Part shown: positions 19,701 through 29,891 of the stretch, in pieces | How the letters are laid out: the number at the start of each line of letters is the position of its first letter | How positions within the stretch are numbered: the first letter of the stretch is position 1 | NCBI GenBank assembly: GCA_016718805.1 | Contig: JADKCP010000001.1 | Coordinates: forward strand, 1,166,001 to 1,230,000 | Length of the DNA stretch: 64,000 bases | Direction of reading: 5' to 3' | Source: Bacteroidota bacterium | GTDB taxonomy: Bacteria > Bacteroidota > Bacteroidia > UBA4408 | Notes under the pieces: model-generated | Told to the model about the DNA's origin: nothing | What the model saw: only the letters and a program-made list of their open reading frames with translations | Databases searched by the model: none | Translations under genes and position numbers: made by a program

Positions 19701-22576
19701 ATAATAGTTTCAGTTAAGGTATAGGTTGTGGTTGAATCAGGACTAGCCATTGGATTTGCCGAGTTTGGATTACTTAATCCGGCAGCAGGCGACCAAGAAT
19801 AAGCACTTCCAGCAACGGCTGCAGCTCCAATTTGAGCACTGTCGTTGCGGCAAATAGTTTGTGGTGCTCCAGCAGTAGCTGTTCCAATTGCATTTAAACT
19901 GATGATAACTTTATTTGAATCAATACACCCTGTTAGAGTATCAGTTTCTATTAAGGTATATTCAGTTTGCACTAAAGGTGACGCTACAGGATTTGATAAA
20001 GTAGTGAAATTTAAACCTGTTGCCGGCGACCATTGGTAAATATGATTTGCAGTAGCTGCTCCTCCAATATTAATTGATGTTCCAAAACAAATGGTATCGT
20101 TTGCAATTACAGTTGCAGCTGGTAAACTATTCACTGTTACAACTACTGTATCACTCATAAAACAACCGGTACTTAAAATAGCTTCAGTTAAAATATAGGT
20201 AGTTGTTACCGTAGGATTAGCTACCGGATCGCTTATAGTATCAGCACTTAATCCTGTAGCTGGTGTCCATAAATAGGAATTACCTGGAGTTGCAGCTGCA
20301 CCAATACCAACGCTTTGTCCAAAACAAATTGATTTATCAATTCCTGCATTCTTTGACGGTACTGCATTAATAGAAACAAAAATTGAATCAGTGTTCACAC
20401 AGCTATTACTATCTATTACTGTTAATAGGTACATCGTATTTACTGAAGGACTTGCGAGTGTAAGCGAAGCAGAAGCATTCGCTAATCCGGCTGAAGGAGT
20501 CCAACTGTAAACGCTACTATTAGGTATGGTTGAAGAACCAATTACGATACTATCACCCAAACAAAATACAGCACTATCGCTACCCGCTTCTGCTACCGGT
20601 AAAGGATTTATCTTAACTTTCATCGTATCGCTTGCAACACAACTATTGCTGTCGGTTACAACAACAAAATAAGTTGTATTTACTAACGGATTTGCTGTCG
20701 GATTAGCAAGTGTTGAGTCATTTAAGCCGCTCAAAGTATTCCATACAAAAGTTGACCCTGTTGGACCAGTTGGAGCACCACCAATTGAGGTAGAGCTTCC
20801 AATACAAATTGCTTTATCAACTCCCGCATTTACAATTGGCAATGAATTTACTGTAACAACAACTGTATCTTTATTTACACAATTGGTTGAAAGATTAGTC
20901 ATAGTTACAATATAGGTTGTTGTAACTGTTGGATTTGCATTTGGATTTGAGGTTGTTGTACTACTCAATGCTGTAGCAGGTGACCAGCTGTAGCTAAATC
21001 CAGCACTATTGGCAGTTCCAAGTTGTGTACTTGATCCACGGCAAATTGCACGATCGGCTCCGGCTGTTGCAGAAGGCAATACATTTACATTTACTGCAAA
21101 GTTTACAACTGAAGAAACACAATTTAAATCATTGGTTTCGGTGTAGGAAACATTTCCATTTGGTCCGTTACCCCAATCAACCAATATTGCATTTGTTCCA
21201 TTTCCGGAAACAATAGTTCCTCCTGTTACAGTCCAATTAAATGTTGAACCTGTGATAGCTGGAACACTGTAAGCTACACCGGTTTGTTTTGCACAAACAC
21301 TCACAGCGCCGGTTATAGCATTAGGCACCAAGGGGGCAACATTTATTGTATAAACAGCATTCAAGGTTTTGCGTGGACAACCATTGTCATATGCTCTTAC
21401 AAAAAACTGATATGAACCGGCTTGTGTACAGGAACTATTCCAGCAAAATTGACTACTCACATTTTGCAATGCCGAATCGGATGAAAAGGTTGCTGGAGGA
21501 GTTGTTACTAAACCATTGAATATATCGCCGGTTGCTGATAAAAACAAACTATCGGTTGGGTCAGAAAATCCAATATTAAAGCAAATTGCTTGTCCTGCGC
21601 GTATATTATAGGTCGTAATAACTGCATTAGAATCCGTATCAATTGCTTGATTGGGACTTGTATTTGGAGGACATGTAATAACAATTATTTGCAAATCTCT
21701 ACGTGTAATACCAATCGGATTAGGATTAGTTCCTCTAAACTCTTTTATCTCAACTGCAACTACATAAAATCCAATTCCGGGAGGTGAATATTGTGTTAAA
21801 CCTGTAGCTCCGTTAATTTGTGCAGTTCCTCCAGGTCCAAAAGGTTGGGTAACACTGAAAGTAGGATTGTAAGGAGTAGTAGCAATTGGATAAGTATAAG
21901 TTGCCGGAGGATTCCATTGAGTAGCTCCAGTTAAATCCTGAAATGGCGAAACAAAAGAATAAGTTAGCAAATCGCCATCAGGGTCAATAACCGAATTGAG
22001 CAAACTAGTAGTATCGCTAGCACATAAATAAGGTACAGGAGCATCCACAAATACAGGTGAGCTGTTGTTTACAAATGCCGGTGGAACGTAGGCGTAAAAG
22101 CTCATTCCTAAGTTATTACCTGCAGCATCAATGTTTAAAATTTGGGTATTTCGGCAGCAAGTTTCTACCATTAAATGATAACCTTGTGCTTGCAAGGGTA
22201 AATCAATTGTAGCTGAATAAACCCCTTTTTCAACACACACATTGGGATTAAAGGTACATCCTCCTCCACTTGGCAGAACAACAGGGCTTGTAACTACAGG
22301 TCCAATATTAGTACTCGAAAAAAGCACTTTATTCAAATTGCTTGTATTTTCAATGTAGGCACCAAGGTTAATATTAGGACTAAATTGTGAACTCCCAGCG
22401 TCGCATCTTCTGTACATCGTAACAACCACGTCATAAGTAGCTGTTTGAGTTTGAGCATTGAAACTTACGTAGGTATAATTTAAACTTCCACCCATCAAGT
22501 GAGTAGCAAAAGTGGAAGTTGTAGCACCGAATAAAAGTAATGCTATCAGGGTGATTTTTAAAATTGAATTTTTCAT
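16754..22576 (-). CDS. Giant Ig-like repeat surface protein with T9SS type B sorting domain
   Basis: The 1940-residue protein has a signal peptide (MKNSILKITLIALLLFGATTSTFAT). Its N-terminal module (~26-310) has HLMGGSLNYTY, ETCCRNTQI, NNSSPVFVDAPVPY and DPDGDLLTYSFVSP, and is shared with the 472-residue cargo at 44571-45989. A PKD-like domain follows (~415-500), then about 16 tandem repeats of ~79 residues, a final PKD domain (YIWKFGDDQTS) and a C-terminal type B (gliding-associated) sorting domain starting at ITPNGDGVNDCF and ending in GNINVYR. It should be exported by Sec, cross the outer membrane by T9SS and act as a long surface or secreted fibre, possibly an adhesin. A 62-base gap with no terminator separates it from the GEVED protein upstream, so co-transcription is likely. 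Confidence 0.9.
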   Translation of the reverse strand: MKNSILKITLIALLLFGATTSTFATHLMGGSLNYTYVSFNAQTQTATYDVVVTMYRRCDAGSSQFSPNINLGAYIENTSNLNKVLFSSTNIGPVVTSPVVLPSGGGCTFNPNVCVEKGVYSATIDLPLQAQGYHLMVETCCRNTQILNIDAAGNNLGMSFYAYVPPAFVNNSSPVFVDAPVPYLCASDTTSLLNSVIDPDGDLLTYSFVSPFQDLTGATQWNPPATYTYPIATTPYNPTFSVTQPFGPGGTAQINGATGLTQYSPPGIGFYVVAVEIKEFRGTNPNPIGITRRDLQIIVITCPPNTSPNQAIDTDSNAVITTYNIRAGQAICFNIGFSDPTDSLFLSATGDIFNGLVTTPPATFSSDSALQNVSSQFCWNSSCTQAGSYQFFVRAYDNGCPRKTLNAVYTINVAPLVPNAITGAVSVCAKQTGVAYSVPAITGSTFNWTVTGGTIVSGNGTNAILVDWGNGPNGNVSYTETNDLNCVSSVVNFAVNVNVLPSATAGADRAICRGSSTQLGTANSAGFSYSWSPATALSSTTTSNPNANPTVTTTYIVTMTNLSTNCVNKDTVVVTVNSLPIVNAGVDKAICIGSSTSIGGAPTGPTGSTFVWNTLSGLNDSTLANPTANPLVNTTYFVVVTDSNSCVASDTMKVKINPLPVAEAGSDSAVFCLGDSIVIGSSTIPNSSVYSWTPSAGLANASASLTLASPSVNTMYLLTVIDSNSCVNTDSIFVSINAVPSKNAGIDKSICFGQSVGIGAAATPGNSYLWTPATGLSADTISDPVANPTVTTTYILTEAILSTGCFMSDTVVVTVNSLPAATVIANDTICFGTSINIGGAATANHIYQWSPATGLNFTTLSNPVASPLVQTEYTLIETDTLTGCIDSNKVIISLNAIGTATAGAPQTICRNDSAQIGAAAVAGSAYSWSPAAGLSNPNSANPMASPDSTTTYTLTETIISTGCNNTNTVVVTVNQLPAANAGPDLFLCPSPGNNVILNGSGGSTYAWSPNYNLSDSTLATPTANPDSTTNYTVLVTDTNGCHLTDTMQVLVFPIVPVDAGFNRTICLKDSVTIGGIQTAPVGSTFLWTPSTGLDNPTLGNPKASPATTTTYIVTVTNDTCHGSDTVIVFVNPIPDAIVGQSRNLCINDSTVIGAADVIGNNYAWVSNPAGFTSTNANPTVHPVVTTTYILTETITATGCFKTDSITITVKPLPTTIAGSDKTICIGSPVSIGGSPTGPTGSTFIWSPATGLSQTTIANPSASPATTTTYIVQVTDIFTCVNRDTVVVNVNPLPIVSAGSNLQLCINDTIAIGGTPTGPAGATYAWTPAASLVNATVANPLAHPTVSTNYIVTVTDTNGCVNKDTMNVNVNPLPVLNAGANRPICFGDSTQLGGSPFALNSSFSWSPAAGLSSTSISQPMASPATTTDYILTVTNNLTSCVNHDTVTVTVITLPLALTGPDVPVCIGDSIQIGDIAVLGNTYAWSPSIGLSSTSVSNPFAHPTTTTTYTLTETNTLTGCFKVDSVVVTVNPLPLATVTSDQTICLLQTVSIGAAAVSGNTYSWTPSAGLTNATDANPGASPATTTTYVLTETITATGCFNSDTVTVNVNPLPPANAGIDKAICFGKSVQIGGGANAGNTYLWSPATALDTITSSQPIANPTQTTTYILTETITVTGCQKQDTITVTVNPLPVIVTSGNAGVCSTDSIQLTASGGATYLWSPASGLSNVNSAQPMASPSDTITYQVIVTTQFGCVDSALLHIDVNPLPIANASFVYTPTCDGLKAAYTNTSTISNGENLSYIWKFGDDQTSTDENPEHTFAYGQIYTTVLTAISQNLCKSEFSIVNDVLAQKDNVKISLSNVITPNGDGVNDCFYYKADGSLDECSELWVYNRWGKEIFRSTNSENCWDGKDKNGNLVDNGVYFYVYKIQDFKANGNINVYR
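17285..21085 (-). repeat. About 16 tandem ~79-codon Ig-like repeats inside the giant cargo gene
   Basis: The protein frame repeats a pattern of the form AG-D-xxICxGxSxxIGG, WSPATGLS, NPxAxPxxTTTYxxTxT, GCxxxDTVxVxVNPLP. I counted 16 copies by the recurring IC-G-S motif, giving about 237 bases per unit. Copies differ at many positions, so this is an old, diverged amplification rather than a recent exact duplication. The region will still be prone to misassembly and recombination. Confidence 0.85.
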
Positions 22577-22638
22577 AGGGTTTTTTGTACTGAGTTAATT
22601 TTTCGTCTTGAAAAGCTTAATTTGGTTTTAATGGGTGA

Positions 22639-25600
22639 TTATTCTAAAGTGATTTTACGAGTTATTTGTTGCTTATCACTCAGTATTTTTAAGATGTAAA
22701 TACCTTTTGCATGTCCACTCATATCAAGTGTTTCGGTGTAATTAGATGAAACGGCTGCACTTTTGCTGAGAACTAATCTGCCTAAAACATCCGTTACTTC
22801 GATGCTCAATTCTTTATTTCCTTCAAAGGAATAATTTAATTGAAAACTTCCACTACTTGGATTAGGGAAAACTTGCAACGATTCACCAGCTGCCAAATCA
22901 TTAGTAGCTAAAGTGTGACGAATAAATACAGTATAATCCTCAACTTGTCCATAAGTTACATTACCACATGCATTGGTAATATTGATAAAGTCTGACATTA
23001 CACGCATTCTTAAATTAGTATAAAACACCACGCCGGTGGCAGGAACATTAATAGTTCCGGTATGAGTTAGCAAGGAATTGTTAGCATATACCAATTCATT
23101 TGGAGTATTGAAGTTTCCATTGTTATTGTAGTCAATATAAACACGTACATTTTCGGCTTGCCCTGCGCCGGTTGTAACACTAATGCTTGTTGGAAGCCCA
23201 CCATCCAAGGTGGTATCTCTAATGCTGCAACTATAATCTTTATAGCTATCGCTTCCTCCGGTAGTAGTGTTATTAATAGTACCCATGGTAACATTGTAAA
23301 TACCATTGTTGCAGCAATAGTTGGTAGTTATTGGTGAACATGCAGCGTTAATTGGCCCATTTCCTAAAGTTACTGTTATGTAATTTGAAATAGTTAAAGT
23401 ATCTCCACCATTAGCATTATAAACCATTAAGGTTACCGAGTAAGTTCCACTGCTTGTATAGGTATGTGAAGGGTTAGTAAGTGTAGAAGTCGCACTTGCA
23501 TCACCAAAATCCCAAACCTGACTGGTAGCATTACTAGATGTATTGGTAAAGCTAACTACACCGTTACAGGTTAATAAAGTATTCGCGCTGAAACCTGCAG
23601 CTGGTGGATTTGAATTTGGAAGTATGGTAATACCATAATCTTCAGTTTGGCCTAATACCGCTTGAGTACATGCAGTAGTTAATGGATTTGAATTATCTGA
23701 TGTTATGCGCATACGCAATGGTACATTTGTAACTGCAGTGCTTGGAATACTAATGTTTCCGGTGTGGGTAGCTAGGTGGTTTAAATCGGTATAAGCTACT
23801 TCATTACTTGTATTAAATACACCATCATTGTTGTAGTCAATCCAAATTCGAACATTTTCGTTGTAAATAGGACCGGTTGTAATTGAAATAGGATATGATA
23901 ATCCTGCCATCACAGTACTTTGCAGCAAGCAACTATAATCACTATAGCCATCTACTCCATCATTGGTAGTATTATTGAGGGTCGAAAAAGTTACATTGTA
24001 AATACCAACTCCACAGCAATAACCGGTGGTGGCAGGTGAACAACTTGGACTAATTGGGCCTGGACTTGTAGACACAACATTAATGTACGCAGTTTTAACC
24101 AAGGTATCGACACCGTAAATGCTGCTTGCAATTAAGGTTACAGTATAAACACCTGTTGCAGTGTATTGATGGGTCGGATTTTGTTGGGTGGATAGAGGTG
24201 AACTATCCCCAAAATTCCATTCCCAAGCAGTTACTAAGTTGGTAGTAGCATCAGTAAAATTAACCAAACCACCACAAGAAATGGTTATATCGGCTGAAAA
24301 ATCTGCTACCGGTAACGCCGTATTTGGTTTTACTATAACAGTATAATCTTCTACCTGACCACGGTTGGGATTGTTACATGCTCCAGGAGTACTTCCGGCA
24401 AAATCAGTCCAAACGCGCATACGCAATGGAGTATTCAATACTGCTACACCTGTTGGAATAGTTAAGCTTACTGAAGGATTGTATTGATTGTTTGAAGTCA
24501 ATACCAATTCTGTGGTACCAAAGCTTCCGTCGTTGTTATAGTCGATCCAAACTCTTGTATCCTGTGCATTCGAAATTCCGGTTTCAACGGATAATAAATT
24601 GGCAAACCCTTCGGTAACTTCTGTTGATTTAATACATGTAAAATCTTGATATCCTTCGCTTGCTGCGCCGCTTGGATTGTTAATGGATGCATAAGTTACG
24701 TTATATACACCATAACCACAGCAATACAAGGTAGTAGATGGACTGCAGCTTGGAGCGATTGGAGCAGCACCAAGTGTTACATCTACATAAGCTGTTTTAA
24801 CAAGTGTATCTCCACCAAAAGCATTGGTAGTTATTAATGTTACTGTATAAGTTCCTGAAGCAGTATAACTGTGTGCTGGATTTTGTGATTGAGATGTAGT
24901 ATTGTCGCCAAAATCCCAATCCCAGGTGCTTGGACTATTTGTTGAAAGGTCAGTAAAAACAACATTTCCACTGCAAGTTATAGGTGCATCAACTGTAAAA
25001 TTACTCAGTGGAGGGTTGGTATTTTGTAAAATGGTAACTGAATAATCTTCCGCTTGTCCAAAATCATAAGTACTGCATGCGCCGGGAATATTAACGCTGA
25101 AGTCAGAATCTGCAGCAACACGCATGCGCAAAGGAGTATTTAAAACAGCGCCAACAGGTATAAAAACAGAGGTTGTTGCTGCAATTGCGCTGTTTACCGA
25201 CAATATAGTTTCTGTAGCATTAGTGAAAACACCATCATTGTTAAAATCTATCCAAGCTCTGAAATTTTGCGTAACCGAACCGGTTGAACTCAATGATAAG
25301 GTATATGCTGAACCTTCGTAAACATCAGTAAAACCAATACATGCAAAATCTTCATAACCGGTATTTCCTGCAGCCGAAATTGAATTTATGGTATTAAATT
25401 GAACAGATGTAAGACCGAATCCTCCAAAAGGAGTTGATGCGGTTGGATTACAAGTAGCAGCAGTAGCACCTCCTGATGAAATAGTTAGATAGTTTGTTTT
25501 AACTAAGGTATCTGAACCAAAACTATTGGAAGTTATTAATGTAATAGTGTAAACACCCGGATGAGCATAAGTATGAGTTGGATTTTGAGTGGTATCGATA

Positions 25601-26333
25601 GCAGTTGTATCGCCAAAATCCCAGGCCCAAGAGCTAACCAAACAACACGATGAATCCTTAAATTGAACCGTACTTTGACAAGTATTGGTAACGTTTGCTC
25701 CAAATTTTGTTACTGGAGGAATCGAAGAAGGTGTGTAGGTAATTTGCATATTAGGTCGGTTTGCCGAAGCTGTGCCTGTTAAAGCATTACATACTGTGGT
25801 TGAATTGTCCTGACGAAAACTACTTACACTTTGAAAGCTTGTAGTGGTATAGGTCATTGATGGATTTGAATTAATAAATCCTGTATTGTTAAAGCAAGTT
25901 TGAATAATCAAATTAGAGGTCCCATCCCAAAAAAATGGAGTGGTTAAAGAATGTGTATTCCATCCTATGCTTACAGGATAAGTACCAGATGGTAACACTG
26001 TTGTTAATCCATTAGCAAAAGCTGCAGAGGCGGTTGTTTGGCTAGTAGCCTTCATCCCAATTGAAAAATTGAGCAAGGTTGTGGGAAAGTTCAAGGCTAC
26101 TACATTAAAAGCAATCGCCGTTATATCACCGGGAGCTACTCCAAGGTTCGTTAATTCTGAAGCCAAAATAAGGATGTCGTGCTTTGCTCCCCAGAAAAAA
26201 TTACCATACGGACAAGGATATGCATTATTGCCATTTGTACTAGTACCTGTTCCAATGGTGACAGTAGTTTGTGCACTACTATTAAACAGGTTAAAAAACA
26301 TGGCAGCGATAAGAATTACTAGAATTTTTTCAT
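22639..26333 (-). CDS. PKD/GEVED repeat surface protein with T9SS type A sorting domain
   Basis: The mature protein has an N-terminal domain (YPCPYGNFFWGAKHDILILASEL), then four units each with a PKD domain (WDFGD, NPTHTYAHPGVYTITL) and a GEVED domain (RVWIDYNNDG, TPLRMRV, GQVEDYTV). It ends in a type A sorting domain (LQVFPNPSSGSFQLNY ... GIYILKILSDKQ). The continuous frame opens back to 26406, but that start gives a poor leader. The ATG at 26333 begins ATGAAAAAA and, with one extra A in the six-A run (26325-26330), would read MKKILVILIAAMFFNLFNSSAQ, an ideal signal peptide. A -7 element at 26370-26377 also lies inside the longer frame. I therefore place the start at 26333 and suspect a one-base deletion. 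Function: secreted or surface protein, probably an adhesin or matrix component. Confidence 0.82.
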
Positions 26334-26369
26334 AAAATTTCTTAATAAGGGTTATTATTTGAAGGGTAA

Positions 26370-26377
26370 CAAATGTA
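26370..26377 (-). promoter_or_regulatory. Candidate -7 element for the GEVED protein gene
   Basis: On the minus strand the octamer reads TACATTTG, an exact TAnnTTTG match. It would start transcription about 30 bases before the ATG at 26333 and inside the longer frame that opens at 26406, which argues for the shorter start. The only nearby -33 candidate (TTTG at 26393-26396) is 15 bases away, closer than usual. Confidence 0.4.
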
Positions 26378-26647
26378 AAAAAATCTTTGGTACAAAAAGA
26401 CTCCATTCAGTACATTTGGTAAAGAACTGATAAACAGTAAGTAGTGAAGCTTTTTTGGACTCATTTTGAATAAAAAATCAACCACTCTTTTTCAGTTTCT
26501 CACACTTATTAGCTTAAACTTGTTAAAATCTCTTTCTATAGAACCAGTTAACCTTAAGAAATATTACAAATATTTACCAACTAAGGAAACTATAGACCAT
26601 AGTTTTCGTATACAGATGGCATTTATTTAAAATTTAGTACAGTTACG

Positions 26648-28783
26648 TTGAAAAAACACACTACTTCTCACTTGCAAAAAGGCTTAACAACCAGCTATTC
26701 TTTTTACCGAAAACAACTACTATGGTTACTAATCGTATGTTTTATTACCAGTGTATTTCAGTTGCAAGCACAAGTTGCCGATAGTCCAATCGATAAACAG
26801 TTTGAAGAGATTAAGAAAAAACTGCGGGTTACAATTGATGCACATTTACTTAAAACCAGTGCTGAACAAGCTCCTTCGAATGTTAATTTGCTGAATCCTC
26901 TTTATTCTATAACCGGAGCCGATGCTGATCGCGACATGCGTAATCGTTTGTATCAAGCTGAACGACGATATGAAGCAAAGGATAAGGGTTTTCGAATAGT
27001 TGGTTCCTATGCCGATAATTTTAATGCGAATTCATCCGATGAAATTGGCTATGTGTACAAGCGCGTTGTTCAAACCGGAGTTGAATGGAATATTTTAAAT
27101 AACGGATTAGCAGGAAATAGAATAAATTTAAAAGAATTTAAAACGAATACTAAAATAAAAAATCTCCTATTTGAAAGTCAAATACGTAGCAATAATTCAG
27201 TTGAATTGGTAAACAATATTGCAAGTATTTTTACACGCTATAAAATTCAAAAATTAAACGATTTATTGGTCTTACTGAATCAGCAAATTGAAATTTCGAA
27301 AAAGATTTACTATTTAAAATTCATTTCTTGGGAAGAGGTTACGGAATTGCTTACTCGTAAAGCAGAAGTAGAAACTTCTATTCGTAATTTTATTCCTCAA
27401 GTTAGGCCAACTCCTTTTGATACGGTTAGTGTTGCAAATTTACCGATTGTAGATGTTAATCTCGATAAATTAGTAGCAGTTTACAAGGCTAATCAAAAAA
27501 ATGATACGCTCGCTGAATTGCGTACTAAGGCTGCTTATTATCAAAATAAAACAATTAAGGAGGTAGCTTTTAAAACATCCCTCAAATATAATTACTACGA
27601 TTCTCGAGTGTTAATAGCTGACCGTAATTTCATGTCGTTTGGAGCCACCTTATCTATACCGTTCCCTTTGCAAAGCCATGTCAACAAGCAGCTAACACAA
27701 ATTCAAAAGGAAGAGTATACCTATGATTCTAAGGAACAAATAAATGAAGAATTAAATATATTATTCAACGATTATAACCTCTATAAAAGCAATTTAAAAC
27801 AATACATTAAAGTTTATCAAACGCGTGCTTTATTACAAAATAAAATTCGTATCGAATCCAATAAGGAAGCCTTGGATGACCCATCTTATAGCCCAATTCG
27901 AATTGTAGCCATGATAGCAGAATTACTGGCTTCTGAAATAGAATTAATTGACAAGCAACAAGCTACTTATACCTCCTTAGTAACAATTTACAAACACCTT
28001 CCAGCTGGTGCAGTTACCGATTTCATTGAGCCTGTTAACCTCGATGATTTTGTGCCAAAACGTAGCACCGACCGTCGCTTGTATATTTGGTATTCAACCT
28101 TTAAAGAAACCGATAATAATTTTATTTATCAATACATTAAGAATAATGAAATTAAAGGGGTAATGCTTGGTTTGGGTGAAAATCTTGAACTGAAAGTGAA
28201 AGGAGAGGAACTTGTTAAAACACTGCGCAAAGACAATATTCCGGTTCAAATTATTTACTCTAATAAGGATTTAATGGATCCTTCAAATTCAACTGCGCTA
28301 GTAAATGCTTTGGCTTCGGCTAGTAAAATTCAAGGAATTAGAGGTATACACCTGGATGTGGATGTAAGCAACTTTCCTGATTATATAGCCAACCGTCAAA
28401 AATATGCTGAATACTATATTAATATGGTAAAAGTTGCACAAATATATTTGAAAGATAAAAACTTGCGTCTCACTGTTTCCTTGCCATTAACCTACGATGC
28501 AGGAAAATTAGACAGTGTATTTAATTTGGTTGATAAAGTGTATCTCTACGCAAACGATAACAAAGAGGAAACCTTTATAAAGGGAAAAATTCAAAGTAAA
28601 TTTGCAAAATTAAAGGATAAAATTGTAGTAGTTTTGCGTACGTCTAATTTTTACGACAGATTTACATTTGAAGATTATATTGAACGACTTTCCAAATCAA
28701 TAAAAGTAAATAATTTTGCTGTGAATGATTTGAAAGGTCTGTTGATTTTAGAAGATAGAGTATTTAATAAGTTGGATAAATAG
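26648..28783 (+). CDS. TolC-like outer-membrane factor fused to a C-terminal TIM-barrel-like domain
   Basis: The frame starts at TTG 26648; no in-frame ATG precedes the hydrophobic leader (LLWLLIVCFITSVFQLQAQ). Residues ~45-460 look like an outer-membrane efflux protein: long polar helices (FEIKKKL-type heptads, LNDLLVLLNQQIEISKKIYYL) alternating with strand segments (GFRIVGSYADNF, SLKYNYYDSRVL, SFGATLSIPFPLQ). Residues ~475-711 are separate: RRLYIWYSTF, GVMLGLGEN, GIRGIHLDVDVSNFPDY, LRLTVSLPLTYDAG, DKVYLYANDN. This succession of strands resembles a TIM-barrel glycoside hydrolase-like domain, with HLDVD where GH18-type folds have DxDxE. I do not know this family by name. The HlyD-type adaptor starts 46 bases downstream, so the pair should form an envelope-spanning export channel. 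Confidence 0.65.
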   Translation: MKKHTTSHLQKGLTTSYSFYRKQLLWLLIVCFITSVFQLQAQVADSPIDKQFEEIKKKLRVTIDAHLLKTSAEQAPSNVNLLNPLYSITGADADRDMRNRLYQAERRYEAKDKGFRIVGSYADNFNANSSDEIGYVYKRVVQTGVEWNILNNGLAGNRINLKEFKTNTKIKNLLFESQIRSNNSVELVNNIASIFTRYKIQKLNDLLVLLNQQIEISKKIYYLKFISWEEVTELLTRKAEVETSIRNFIPQVRPTPFDTVSVANLPIVDVNLDKLVAVYKANQKNDTLAELRTKAAYYQNKTIKEVAFKTSLKYNYYDSRVLIADRNFMSFGATLSIPFPLQSHVNKQLTQIQKEEYTYDSKEQINEELNILFNDYNLYKSNLKQYIKVYQTRALLQNKIRIESNKEALDDPSYSPIRIVAMIAELLASEIELIDKQQATYTSLVTIYKHLPAGAVTDFIEPVNLDDFVPKRSTDRRLYIWYSTFKETDNNFIYQYIKNNEIKGVMLGLGENLELKVKGEELVKTLRKDNIPVQIIYSNKDLMDPSNSTALVNALASASKIQGIRGIHLDVDVSNFPDYIANRQKYAEYYINMVKVAQIYLKDKNLRLTVSLPLTYDAGKLDSVFNLVDKVYLYANDNKEETFIKGKIQSKFAKLKDKIVVVLRTSNFYDRFTFEDYIERLSKSIKVNNFAVNDLKGLLILEDRVFNKLDK

Positions 28784-28829
28784 TAGTTTCGCCAATACAA
28801 CCGGAGACAACACACACACAAACTAAGGA

Positions 28830-29891
28830 ATGAAGAATTCAAATTTTAAGCGAAAACCATCCACAGTACGCATTTTAAAAGAGGAGAAAAAGAAGAAAAA
28901 AATTAATTGGGATAAGATTATTTACCTCACCATTCTTGTTTTTGTAGTAGGATCGTTAAGTATGTTTGTTTTTAACCGACTCTATTATGTGAATGGTAGT
29001 GGTCAGGTTCTTTTTCAAAAACTGGATATTCGTTTTGTTAGTGATGTGCAAATTGTAAAAATTAATGTGCACGAAGGCGATAGTGTTAGCGTTGGTGATT
29101 CCTTATTTACATACGTAGATCAAAATAATGCCTCCGGACATTTAATTCAAAGCCGAAGAACTGAATTGGGCGCCAACTCGCAATACGCGATGGAAAAAGA
29201 ACGACTCGAGACACAACAAAAAATTGAGCTCAAAAGAATTCAAACACAGGAGGCTCAAACTATGTTAGATCATTATACTGAGCAACTCAATCAGCTAAAA
29301 AAGCAAGTTTATTTAGATGTTGTTTCTGTTGATAAATTAACTCCTTACATCAAAAATATCAATGAGTTAAAAGCACAAATTGCTTCTTCACAACGCGAAA
29401 TTCAAACCCTGCAAAGTTCACTTTACCACTTGAATAAATTTGCTGCCGGCTCAGACAGTACGCGCCTCAACGACTCTATTCACAATTCAAATCAACCTAT
29501 TGAAATTGTACAGTATTCTCCTATCCATGGAACCATTTCTCAAATATTTAAAGAAGAATACGAAGTATCGCTCAAAACAGATATAATTATGACACTTCGT
29601 AAAACTTCGAATCCATTTATTAAAGCCTATTTCGATCAGGAATACATAAAATACTTACACGAAGGTACTAAAGTAGAAATCAAATTTCCGGATGGTAAAT
29701 CAAGTACCGGTCTTATTAAACGCTTGTATTTTGATACCTATGAATTGCCGGATGAACTAAAAAATAAAACCGAACCTTTGCAGCGTAGTTTAACTTGCGA
29801 TATTATGCCCGCCGATCCGATTGAAGCTGAAAAATGGAAAGGTTTTCAAAAAATGGATGTAGAGGTTAAAGTGAAACGAAATTCATTTTAA
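28830..29891 (+). CDS. HlyD-type membrane-fusion (periplasmic adaptor) protein
   Basis: The 353-residue protein has a short, strongly basic cytoplasmic N-terminus (KEEKKKKKINWDK) and one membrane helix at ~32-50 (IIYLTILVFVVGSLSMFVFN). The first half of a lipoyl/biotinyl-like domain follows (VQIVKINVHEGDSVSVGDSLFTY), then a long coiled-coil hairpin at ~105-200 (KERLETQQKIELKRIQTQEA). The second lipoyl half (IEIVQYSPIHGTISQIFKEE) and a beta-barrel (VEIKFPDGKSSTGLIKRLYFD) complete it. Such adaptors link an inner-membrane exporter or synthase to an outer-membrane channel; the latter is encoded immediately upstream. A 149-base gap leads to the TackOD1 gene. Confidence 0.85.
   Translation: MKNSNFKRKPSTVRILKEEKKKKKINWDKIIYLTILVFVVGSLSMFVFNRLYYVNGSGQVLFQKLDIRFVSDVQIVKINVHEGDSVSVGDSLFTYVDQNNASGHLIQSRRTELGANSQYAMEKERLETQQKIELKRIQTQEAQTMLDHYTEQLNQLKKQVYLDVVSVDKLTPYIKNINELKAQIASSQREIQTLQSSLYHLNKFAAGSDSTRLNDSIHNSNQPIEIVQYSPIHGTISQIFKEEYEVSLKTDIIMTLRKTSNPFIKAYFDQEYIKYLHEGTKVEIKFPDGKSSTGLIKRLYFDTYELPDELKNKTEPLQRSLTCDIMPADPIEAEKWKGFQKMDVEVKVKRNSF

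Noticed and set aside
17285..21085. Repeats that could be mistaken for a CRISPR array
   Set aside because: Units are ~237 bases, in one open frame and diverged at the DNA level; they encode Ig-like domains.
18333..21787. Several plus-strand ORFs of 60-90 codons across the giant repeat gene
   Set aside because: They recur with the repeat register and have no signal, start context or family resemblance; shadows of the coding strand.
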